The notes under the pieces are model-generated. The model had not been told where the DNA came from, searched no databases, and saw nothing but the letters and a program-made list of their open reading frames with translations. From assembly GCA_965659845.1 (NCBI GenBank), contig CBFHXS010000067.1, forward strand, positions 1-14,891: a stretch of 14,891 nucleotides of DNA, in the 5' to 3' direction. Position numbers and translations under genes: made by a program. Shown one piece after another: positions 6,620-13,452 of the stretch; position 1 is the first letter of the stretch, and every line of letters starts with the position of its first letter. Source of the stretch: Brumimicrobium sp965659845. GTDB lineage: Bacteria; Bacteroidota; Bacteroidia; Flavobacteriales_D; Crocinitomicaceae.

Positions 6620-8046
6620 TGAATAATCTCTTTTATAACTTGTTTTCGTTGTTCTAGATGAGGAGCATGGCCGCAATCAGAGATAATACATTCAGAAGTG
6701 TTTTCCAGCAAATTACTAATTCCCTCCACTTGTTTATCTGTTCCATATTGATCATCACTTCCTTGTAAAATTAAGGATGGAACTTTAGAACCTTTTATAT
6801 CACCTGATATATTCCAATCGTCGAAACCTATTGAGAGCCATGTTCTTGCCCAATTGAAAAATAAGTTTTCCGTTTTGTCTCCATGAAATATCTCTAACCC
6901 CTTAAGTTTTCCTTTTTCATATGCTTCAATTGCGGACTTTATACCGGCTTTTGTCTCTAACTCATTTATATAATGAGCAGCCATAGTCACTATTCCAATA
7001 ACGTGATTCGGGAAATTAGCAGAATAGAGCAGTGCATTTGTACCTCCATCTGAATGTCCAATAATGATCAGTTTCTTATTCTTGCAGACTTGATCAATAA
7101 ATTCGGGTAAAATAGATAAGGCAAAATTGTGGAGATAGTTTTCATCTCTTTCTTTGCTGTTTTCTTCAGAGAATCCATATCCAGGAAACTCTGGGACAAT
7201 TGCTGGGAGATTGAGTTCTTTAGCTAATACCTCAGGAAAGTCATGCCACTGAGCAATAGATCCTATCGCTTCGTGCAAGAACAAAAGACAAATTTCGCTA
7301 TTTTGGATGCTGCCTATTTCCTTAAAACTCATTCTTCCTTCCTTGGTCTCAGCCCACTTGTAATCAAAAGAGCCAATTTGAACATCTATCAGTCTAGCTA
7401 TATGCTTTGGATTGATAAAACCCAAGGGATGAGGAAAAAAAGGAATTTCGAAATAATGGCAGTTACCGATCATTGCGCAAACATTTTCAGTTTCGTCCCG
7501 AGAAACCATTTTGTCTTTTCCTCCTCGAATCATTCTTACTGGAACATCAATCTTATTCAATTCACCTCTTGAAAGCAATGGGTGATTTCCTAGATCTTGC
7601 ATAAATCCCGTTGTCTTTTCCAATAAGTCCTCTAAATAATTGCCATGAAGATCAAGAAGGTAGTTGTAAAACGGAGGTGCTTTTTCTTTGAGAAAGCCTG
7701 TGTTGAGTGCTTTAATTTCTTTCGCTGCAACTTCCGGCGACCAATTTAACTTAGTCGCTTGGGTAATAATTCCATCTATGTTTAACGTGCTTTGCTGAGC
7801 TGCGCAAAGCGCAATATACCCCCCTAGACTGAATCCGTAGATGAATGATTTTCCTTGGTCTTCTAGAAAATCACAAAAATCAGCTGTGATTGATTTAATA
7901 TTGAAAGGTATTTGTGAATCTTGTTTGAATCCGTGGTGAGGAATTTCATAATTTATTATTTCATATTTCCCCCCTAAAAGCTGTATTACTTTTTCAAACT
8001 CTTGGCCATTTCCTAGAGCGCCATGTATTACGATTAGTTTTCTCAT
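6598..8046 (-). CDS. Tandem double alpha/beta-hydrolase fusion protein
   Basis: One uninterrupted 482-residue ORF holds two complete alpha/beta-hydrolase domains. Domain 1 (about 1-230): V-I-H-G-A-L-G-N near 6-13, nucleophile elbow G-F-S-L-G-G with Ser73, likely acid Asp178 (R-G-G-K-D) and His206 (F-F-P-H-P). Domain 2 (about 239-482): F-L-H-E-A-I-G-S near 256-263, P-E-F-P-G-Y-G-F-S near 285-293, elbow G-H-S-D-G-G with Ser332, likely acid Asp431/432 (G-S-D-D) and His460 (D-C-G-H-A-P-H). Both triads look intact, so both halves may be active. No signal peptide, so cytoplasmic; substrates are unknown. Single-domain relatives are usually about 230-280 residues, so this length is double. Met239, at the domain junction, could be an internal start. 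The start codon lies 7 nt beyond the T tract of the efp terminator; the 3' end overlaps the next hydrolase gene by 22 nt. Confidence 0.9.
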   Translation of the reverse strand: MRKLIVIHGALGNGQEFEKVIQLLGGKYEIINYEIPHHGFKQDSQIPFNIKSITADFCDFLEDQGKSFIYGFSLGGYIALCAAQQSTLNIDGIITQATKLNWSPEVAAKEIKALNTGFLKEKAPPFYNYLLDLHGNYLEDLLEKTTGFMQDLGNHPLLSRGELNKIDVPVRMIRGGKDKMVSRDETENVCAMIGNCHYFEIPFFPHPLGFINPKHIARLIDVQIGSFDYKWAETKEGRMSFKEIGSIQNSEICLLFLHEAIGSIAQWHDFPEVLAKELNLPAIVPEFPGYGFSEENSKERDENYLHNFALSILPEFIDQVCKNKKLIIIGHSDGGTNALLYSANFPNHVIGIVTMAAHYINELETKAGIKSAIEAYEKGKLKGLEIFHGDKTENLFFNWARTWLSIGFDDWNISGDIKGSKVPSLILQGSDDQYGTDKQVEGISNLLENTSECIISDCGHAPHLEQRKQVIKEIIQWRKKLS

Positions 8047-8053
8047 TTAGTAC

Positions 8054-8083
8054 AAAAAAAAGCCCACTGAAGAGAGGGCTTTT
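8054..8083 (-). terminator. Intrinsic terminator of efp
   Basis: Read on the minus strand: AAAAGCCC (8083-8076), a 10-nt loop (8075-8066), GGGCTTTT (8065-8058), with the T run continuing to 8054 (eight T in all). It begins 19 nt after the efp stop codon and ends 7 nt before the ATG of the double-hydrolase gene. Confidence 0.85.
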
Positions 8084-8102
8084 AATATTTTGAATGATTA
8101 AT

Positions 8103-8669
8103 TTACTTAATTCTTTCCACGTATTCTCCCTTGCGGGTATCTACTTTGATCTTCTCACCTGTATCAATAAATAGAGGAACTCTTATTTCAGCTCCAGTAT
8201 CAATTGTTGCTGGTTTTAATGTGTTTGTAGCTGTATCTCCCTTTATTCCAGGTTCAGTGTAAGTCACTTCAGCTTCAATGTGCATTGGAAGGTCCACAAG
8301 TAATGGGTTTTCCTCTTCTGCATGAAAAGTAATTTCACAAACCATTCCCTCTCGAAGATATTCAGGTTGCTCTACTAATGCCTTAGGAATCATTACTTGC
8401 TCATATGTATCTGTGTGCATAAAGTGGTAACCAATTCCCTCTTCTTCATATAGGAACTGATAAGGTCGTCTTTCAATACGAACTATATCTATTTTATGTC
8501 CTGCTGAAAAAGTATTGTCTAGTACTTTCCCTGTTTCGATCTCTCTCATTTTAGTTCTAACGAATGCAGGACCTTTACCTGGTTTTACATGTTGAAACTC
8601 TATGATAGTCATTAACTTTCCATTAAAGTCAATGCAAAGCCCGTTCTTAATATCCGATGTTGTTGCCAT
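8103..8669 (-). CDS. efp: Translation elongation factor P
   Basis: 188 residues, the normal full length. EF-P binds the ribosome between the P and E sites and relieves stalling at consecutive prolines. The N-terminal KOW-like domain carries K-P-G-K-G-P-A-F near 29-36; Lys32 at the loop tip corresponds to the lysine (K34 in E. coli) that is modified in some bacteria. No modification enzyme such as EpmA or EpmB is encoded in the window. Two OB-type domains follow, with the C-terminal signature G-D-T-A-T-N-T-L-K-P-A-T (about 144-155) and V-P-L-F-I-D-T-G-E-K-I-K-V-D-T-R-K-G-E-Y near the end. The start A-T-G at 8669 gives M-A-T-T-S-D-I-K-N-G, standard for the family. The gene has its own -7 element and terminator, so it appears to be a monocistronic unit between ccoI and the hydrolases. 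Confidence 0.97.
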   Translation of the reverse strand: MATTSDIKNGLCIDFNGKLMTIIEFQHVKPGKGPAFVRTKMREIETGKVLDNTFSAGHKIDIVRIERRPYQFLYEEEGIGYHFMHTDTYEQVMIPKALVEQPEYLREGMVCEITFHAEEENPLLVDLPMHIEAEVTYTEPGIKGDTATNTLKPATIDTGAEIRVPLFIDTGEKIKVDTRKGEYVERIK

Positions 8670-8716
8670 AATAATTTTTCTAGGTCTTCAAATATAATAA
8701 GAAACCTAGAATTATT
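8670..8716 (-). promoter_or_regulatory. efp promoter -7 box inside a large inverted repeat
   Basis: The minus strand has TATATTTG at 8696-8689, a perfect TAnnTTTG element about 19 nt before the efp ATG. No -33 TTG at normal spacing is seen; the nearest (8726-8724) is 27 nt away. The box lies at the centre of an inverted repeat: TCTAGGT (8679-8685) pairs with ACCTAGA (8704-8710), flanked by TTC/GAA inside (8687-8689 with 8701-8703) and AATAAT/ATTATT outside (8670-8675 with 8711-8716), with bulges of 1 and 3 nt and an 11-nt centre. It may be an operator, or a hairpin in RNA reading through from ccoI. Confidence 0.5.
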
Positions 8717-8744
8717 AGATAGCCAAGACAGTTTTGCTATAGTA

Positions 8745-11081
8745 TTATACTTTTTTAAACTGTATCAATGCAGTGCTTAAAAATACAATTGAAATCGAAC
8801 TTACGGGCATTAGGATAGCTGCGAATAGGGGAGTGACATATCCTAGAATGGCAAATGTCATTCCGAATAGATTATACAGTAATGAGAAATATAGGCAAAA
8901 ACGTAGCGCTGTTTTCGTATACGTTCCAAATGACAAAATTCTGGGTAGTTTCTGAATCATTTCACTTTTAATAATCGCATCGCATTTCGGAGTAAAGCGA
9001 AATTCATTTTCTGCTACGCTTATTCCTAATTCTGCTGCAGATAATGCCTCAGAGTCATTCAATCCATCGCCAATGAATAGGACACTATCATTATTCTCTT
9101 TAAACTTCTCTAACATGCCCTTTTTATCACTTGGATTCATATTGAAATGCATTTCAATTTTATCCTTTACTTCATTGAAAAGTGCGGAGTCGGTTGCTTT
9201 ATCCCCTGATAATAATGAGATTTTGTAGGTTCGTGACAATGAATTGATCGCATCTATAACTCCATCTCTCAGTGTAGATTCAAACTTAAAGAACCCTAGA
9301 ACTTTATCATCTAGCGCAATGAAGCTACCACTTTCCGAACGTTCCTTGGCCCCAACAAATGTTGCACTTCCGACCTTTAAAATACTTTTGTCTAATAGCT
9401 CTGCCTGAACACCTTTTCCGCTTACTTCCTTAAAGTTTGTAATTGGTTTTACTTTGCCTGATTGGTTGGATAAGTAATTACTTATGCTTTTAGAATAAGG
9501 ATGCATAGACTGACGCGTCATCTCCAGGGCACTACCAATTAGTTCTTCCGATAATTCAGTTCCTTGATAAGTAACTCCTTCAATCCTGTCTTTTGTCAAA
9601 GTCCCGGTTTTATCAAAAACAATATGATTGATGGAATTGAGTTTTTGAATTTCACTACTACTTCTAAAATACAAGCCGTTTCGCCCCAATTTTCGTAATG
9701 CATTTCCATATACAAATGGGAAGGAAAGCGCCAACGCACAAGGACATGCAACTACTAAAATTGCAGTAACAATAGAAATGATTCTTGAGGGATCAACAAA
9801 CCACCAGCCTATAGCTGCGCCAGTTGCAATTATGGAAACCGCAATTAAGAAAAACTTGCTCAATAGATTTTCTCTATTTTGTATGATTGATTGAGTTTTA
9901 CTATTAGCCTGATTCCAAATACTCGCAAACTTACTTTGATCTGTTGTAGCATCTACCTCGACGTAAATCGAAGAACCTATTAGCTTTGAACCTGCATATA
10001 TTTTATCTCCTTTTTTTAGCGTGATGAGCTCAGCTTCACCCGTAATAAAACTAGTATCAATTACTCCTTTTGGAGATACTAATTTGCTATCGCAAGGAAT
10101 AATTTCTTCGTTAAAAATATGGAGTTCATCCTCTCTGTTGATCTTGCTTATCTGAATAATCTCTTCATTTCCGTCTTTGACTCTATGTACTCCAAGAGGA
10201 AAGTAGGCTTTAGGGTCATTGTCAAAAGACATTGTTCGATACGTTCTAGACTGAAACCATTTTCCAATCAATAGGAAAAAAACGAAACCATTGAAAGAAT
10301 CTATATATCCTGAGCCTTCTCCTTGTAAAACAGTGAGGGCACTTTTTGTAAATAAAACAAGAATTCCTAGTGCTATAGGAATGTCGAGATTGAGCTGTTT
10401 CGTTCGTATAGCATGATATGCAGAAACTAAATAGCTCCTTGCTGAAAAAAGTAGAACCGGTATTGAAACCAAAAGAGATAGGTATGCCGAGAAGTTTCTA
10501 AAAGATTCAAAAGAATCATCTAGACCCAAATATTCAGGAAAAGTCCAAAGCATAACACTGCCAAAAGCAAAGCCTGCTATACCAAGTTGAAGTAAAAGTT
10601 TTTTATCGTAAGTTGCTTTTTTATCTTTTGATTTTCTTAATTCAGGTCTGTACCCAATACTTTCAAGAAGTGATGCTACTTCTGATAGTTTTCGATCTTT
10701 ATTGACTGTTAAATTCAGATTTCTTGAAGTGAAATTCGCTTCACTTTTAATTATCTTATTGTCTAACTTTTGAAGGTTTTCTAATAAATATATGCACGAA
10801 CTACAATGAATGGCTGGAAGGAAAAACGTTACGATGTACATCTCATCGTTTTGGAAATTGATGAATTCTTCAAATATTTCAGGTACATCTAGCGCAGCAT
10901 ACTTCGTATTATTCGATGTCGTGGGCTTTACTCCCCCTTGCTCGTTTATTTCATAAAATTGATCGAGTCCGTTTTCATTAAGGATTTCGTAAACTGTTAA
11001 GCACCCATTACAACAGAAAAGTTTATCGTTCTTTTCAATTGGTTTACCAATGATCTCATCTCCGCAGTGATAGCAGCTCAT
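8745..11081 (-). CDS. ccoI: Copper-translocating P-type ATPase, CcoI/FixI type
   Basis: 778-residue P1B-type ATPase of the inner membrane; CcoI/FixI proteins export or deliver Cu(I) for assembly of cbb3-type cytochrome c oxidase. The N-terminus is Cys-rich (C3, C6, then C23-C24-x-x-C27), a metal-binding extension typical of this subgroup, followed by an HMA-like domain with I-H-C-S-S-C (C93, C96). Membrane helices follow, then T-G-E-A (348-351), the metal-site C-P-C in the transmembrane region (446-448), phosphorylation site D490 in D-K-T-G-T-L-T, H-P (527-528), G-D-G-L-N-D-S-E-A-L (671-680), and C-terminal helices ending with a M-P-V-S-S motif. ATG 11081 is 10 nt after the hemN stop, so the two are an operon. 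No ccoN, ccoO, ccoP, ccoG, ccoH or ccoS is in the window. A more general copper exporter remains possible. Confidence 0.85.
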   Translation of the reverse strand: MSCYHCGDEIIGKPIEKNDKLFCCNGCLTVYEILNENGLDQFYEINEQGGVKPTTSNNTKYAALDVPEIFEEFINFQNDEMYIVTFFLPAIHCSSCIYLLENLQKLDNKIIKSEANFTSRNLNLTVNKDRKLSEVASLLESIGYRPELRKSKDKKATYDKKLLLQLGIAGFAFGSVMLWTFPEYLGLDDSFESFRNFSAYLSLLVSIPVLLFSARSYLVSAYHAIRTKQLNLDIPIALGILVLFTKSALTVLQGEGSGYIDSFNGFVFFLLIGKWFQSRTYRTMSFDNDPKAYFPLGVHRVKDGNEEIIQISKINREDELHIFNEEIIPCDSKLVSPKGVIDTSFITGEAELITLKKGDKIYAGSKLIGSSIYVEVDATTDQSKFASIWNQANSKTQSIIQNRENLLSKFFLIAVSIIATGAAIGWWFVDPSRIISIVTAILVVACPCALALSFPFVYGNALRKLGRNGLYFRSSSEIQKLNSINHIVFDKTGTLTKDRIEGVTYQGTELSEELIGSALEMTRQSMHPYSKSISNYLSNQSGKVKPITNFKEVSGKGVQAELLDKSILKVGSATFVGAKERSESGSFIALDDKVLGFFKFESTLRDGVIDAINSLSRTYKISLLSGDKATDSALFNEVKDKIEMHFNMNPSDKKGMLEKFKENNDSVLFIGDGLNDSEALSAAELGISVAENEFRFTPKCDAIIKSEMIQKLPRILSFGTYTKTALRFCLYFSLLYNLFGMTFAILGYVTPLFAAILMPVSSISIVFLSTALIQFKKV

Positions 11082-11091
11082 AGGAGTTTAA

Positions 11092-12444
11092 TTAAACAGA
11101 TTTACTGAATTTATCAGCATGAATTCTACCATTGTTATAGGGATCGATTGCCATACATACATTTCGAACAAATGGCTTTCCTTCTTCTGTGATTTTAATA
11201 TGCCCACCCTTGAAGTCGATTATTCCATCTTTTTCGAAGTTATTAAATTCATTTTTGAACTGACTAACCTGCGATTTCACCATTGAATTGTCACAATACG
11301 TTGTTTCGAAATTGCACATTAAATTTAAAATGTGTCTCTTCAAAGATTTGTCTATAATAGAGTGGAGGTGTCCTTTGAAAACCGGTAAGGTTTCATTACC
11401 GATGGCCTCTTGATATTCTTTTATGTTCTTTATGTTTTGAGAATATCCAAACCCGTATTCTGAAATTGCGGAAGCACCGAGTCCAATCATTCTATCTGTA
11501 TTACTCGTTGTATAACCCATGAAAGTTCTATTCAGTTTTCCCTCCTTACAAGCGATGGCTAATTGTTCAGATGGAAGTGCGAAGTGATCCATGCCAATCT
11601 CTAGATAACCATTTTCGAGCAATGATCCTTTAGCGAACTCGTATAATTTGCGTTTTTCCTTATCAGAGGGTAAGTCTTCTTCAGAGAATCCTCTTTGCCC
11701 CGTTCCTTTTACCCATGGGACATGAGCATAAGAATATAAAGAGATAGAGTCTGGTCTGAGCTCCAACGTTTTATTGACAGTGTTTTTGATATCCTCTAAA
11801 GTTTGTAAAGGTAATCCAAATACAAGATCATGACTTACAGTAGTGTATCCAATTGATCTTGCTTGTTCTGTCACTTGTTTTACTTGTTCAAAAGATTGAA
11901 TTCTATTAATGGCTTTTTGAACTTTAGGACTGTAATCTTGTACCCCAAAGCTTACGCGTTTAAAACCAATATCATGCAGTGTTGATAATTGTTCTTTGGA
12001 TGTATGATTAGGGTGACCTTCAACACTGTACAGCCCATCTTTTTTTGCATTTTTAAAAATAGGCGTTAGTAATCTTTTTAGCTCTTTTGCACTGAAAAAT
12101 GTAGGAGTTCCTCCGCCTAAGTGTAATTCACTTATTGAGATATCTTCACCATTCAATTGATTATACATTTCCCATTCTTTTAGAACTGTATCTACATAGG
12201 GCTGTTCTACAGAATGTCGCTTTGTAATGTGCTTATGACAACCACAAAATGTACAAAGACTCTCGCAAAACGGAAGATGAATATATACGCTGGTTGTATG
12301 ATTTGCTGCTCTTTCTTCAGCCATAAAAACCTGCTTAAACTCTTTAGCTTCAAATGATTTTCTATTCCAATCTAGTATGGTAGGGTATGATGTATAACGT
12401 GGACTGGATACATTATACTTTTTGATGATCTCCTTGTTTAGCAT
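11092..12444 (-). CDS. hemN: Oxygen-independent coproporphyrinogen III oxidase
   Basis: Radical SAM enzyme that decarboxylates coproporphyrinogen III to protoporphyrinogen IX without oxygen, in haem synthesis. From the ATG at 12444 the protein has 450 residues, near the usual HemN length. It shows Y-N-V-S-S-P-R-Y-T-S-Y-P-T at the N-terminus, the iron-sulfur motif F-C-E-S-L-C-T-F-C-G-C (cysteines about 60, 64, 67, 69, including the fourth Cys of true HemN rather than HemW), and H-L-G-G-G-T-P-T-F. The frame extends to a TTG at 12468, but that codon is inside a -7-like element and the extra eight residues are basic filler, so 12444 is preferred. It is followed after 10 nt by ccoI; this pairing suggests a microaerobic respiration module. 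A 91-nt gap separates it from the mscS-type gene upstream. Confidence 0.93.
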   Translation of the reverse strand: MLNKEIIKKYNVSSPRYTSYPTILDWNRKSFEAKEFKQVFMAEERAANHTTSVYIHLPFCESLCTFCGCHKHITKRHSVEQPYVDTVLKEWEMYNQLNGEDISISELHLGGGTPTFFSAKELKRLLTPIFKNAKKDGLYSVEGHPNHTSKEQLSTLHDIGFKRVSFGVQDYSPKVQKAINRIQSFEQVKQVTEQARSIGYTTVSHDLVFGLPLQTLEDIKNTVNKTLELRPDSISLYSYAHVPWVKGTGQRGFSEEDLPSDKEKRKLYEFAKGSLLENGYLEIGMDHFALPSEQLAIACKEGKLNRTFMGYTTSNTDRMIGLGASAISEYGFGYSQNIKNIKEYQEAIGNETLPVFKGHLHSIIDKSLKRHILNLMCNFETTYCDNSMVKSQVSQFKNEFNNFEKDGIIDFKGGHIKITEEGKPFVRNVCMAIDPYNNGRIHADKFSKSV

Positions 12445-12465
12445 TTTTTTGGTCTTTATTCTGCG

Positions 12466-12473
12466 CAAAGATC
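12466..12473 (-). promoter_or_regulatory. Weak candidate -7 element of the hemN-ccoI operon
   Basis: The minus strand reads GATCTTTG, one mismatch from TAnnTTTG, ending 21 nt before ATG 12444. The nearest suitable upstream TTTG is 26 nt away. I looked for a TTGAT-N4-ATCAA (Fnr-type) site between 12474 and 12535 and found none. Confidence 0.3.
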
Positions 12474-12535
12474 ATTACTTCAATTAAACTAAGACATGAC
12501 AAACATCAGTTTTGAGGTTGAATTACATTAGTACT

Positions 12536-13435
12536 TTAAGATTTGTCAAACCCCTTACTTTTTAACATCGTATCAAGTTTTTCTCCTCCTTTGATTCCAA
12601 AATCTAATGTTCGTATAGGGAAAGGAATCATGATATCATTTTTATCAAAAGCTTTCTTTATTGCAATTATCGCCTCACTTTGTGCTTGTAAATAATTGAG
12701 TTGAGACTCAAAGTCTACCCAAATCATAATGATGAAATTGATAGAGCTATCACCAAATGCCTCGTAAACTAGCGAGATTTCTTTTTCTTTCATCCTACCA
12801 GGAACATGTTCTACGGCATTTATCGCTATTTCCCTAACACGCTCCAGATCTTCGCCATAAGATACTCCGACACCCAAGTCAATTCTTCTCATCTTATTGG
12901 TAGAATCATTCACTAAAATATTTTGAAAAAGCTCTTTGTTTGGAATGATGATCTCCTGTCCTTGAAATGAAGTTATCTCTGTGGTTCTAATATTTAATGT
13001 TTTGACAACTCCTCGATAATCCCCTGCCTGGATAATGTCTCCCACCTCAAAAGGTCTTCTGGCAGCCATAAGGAAACCCGAGATGAAGTTTGTTGCGATA
13101 TCTTGAAATGCAAACCCTAAAGCTAAACCTATAATACCTGCACCAGCAAGTAGAGAGGTTACGGTTTTTTCAAGGTTTAAAACACTCAATGCTACAAAGG
13201 CCCCAATAACAATAATAATTACATAGACTATCTTAGCAAGAAGCTCACTTAACTCTTTGTTCGTTATGACCCTGTACATGACACGTAAGAAAATCTTACG
13301 GGCCAATTTAGCCAACACAACAAAAAGTGCTAGTGCTAGAACTGCAAGTATGAAATTTGGAAGCATGCTCACAAAATCATCTGACCAGTCAATTATTTTT
13401 TCAACGATTAAATCATAATAATGCGAGAAGTCCAT
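12536..13435 (-). CDS. mscS: Small-conductance mechanosensitive channel (MscS family)
   Basis: 299 residues, close to E. coli MscS (286), so a minimal three-helix channel that opens under membrane tension and releases solutes on hypo-osmotic shock. Hydrophobic segments lie at about 24-45 (TM1) and 67-87 (TM2); the pore helix TM3 runs about 91-125 with the Gly/Ala pattern G-A-G-I-I-G-L-A-L-G-F-A-F-Q-D followed by N-F-I-S-G. The beta domain starts R-R-P-F-E-V-G-D (126-133) and includes I-I-I-P-N-K-E-L (162-169), both family hallmarks; the alpha/beta C-terminal part ends in I-P-F-P-I-R-T-L-D. No signal peptide or extra N-terminal helices. It starts 17 nt after the oxyR stop and is probably cotranscribed with it. 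Bacteroidota genomes usually carry several paralogues, so orthology to E. coli MscS is not implied. Confidence 0.92.
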   Translation of the reverse strand: MDFSHYYDLIVEKIIDWSDDFVSMLPNFILAVLALALFVVLAKLARKIFLRVMYRVITNKELSELLAKIVYVIIIVIGAFVALSVLNLEKTVTSLLAGAGIIGLALGFAFQDIATNFISGFLMAARRPFEVGDIIQAGDYRGVVKTLNIRTTEITSFQGQEIIIPNKELFQNILVNDSTNKMRRIDLGVGVSYGEDLERVREIAINAVEHVPGRMKEKEISLVYEAFGDSSINFIIMIWVDFESQLNYLQAQSEAIIAIKKAFDKNDIMIPFPIRTLDFGIKGGEKLDTMLKSKGFDKS

Positions 13436-13452
13436 AATTACTTTTTTCTAAT

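Noticed and set aside
6620..6676. Upstream extension of the esterase-like gene to 6676
   Set aside because: Adds 19 Ser/Thr/Lys-rich residues with no family similarity and enlarges the overlap with the preceding gene from 22 to 79 nt.
7243..7572. 109-codon plus-strand ORF inside the double-hydrolase gene
   Set aside because: It lies opposite the domain junction and has no motif or signal peptide; the minus-strand frame has two clear catalytic triads.
8052..8061. T-rich tract read as a -7 element for leaderless hydrolase transcription
   Set aside because: TTTTTTTG lacks the TA of TAnnTTTG, has no suitably placed -33 TTG, and is fully explained as the T run of the efp terminator.
8719..8740. 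ATAGC/GCTAT hairpin just after the ccoI stop as a terminator
   Set aside because: Only five pairs around a 12-nt loop and no T run on the minus strand; at most a weak 3'-end structure.
8773..8955. 60-codon plus-strand ORF antisense to the ccoI 3' end
   Set aside because: Shadow of the C-terminal membrane helices of CcoI.
12474..12535. Fnr/Crp-type operator upstream of hemN
   Set aside because: No TTGAT-N4-ATCAA or TGTGA-type palindrome could be found despite the expected oxygen control.
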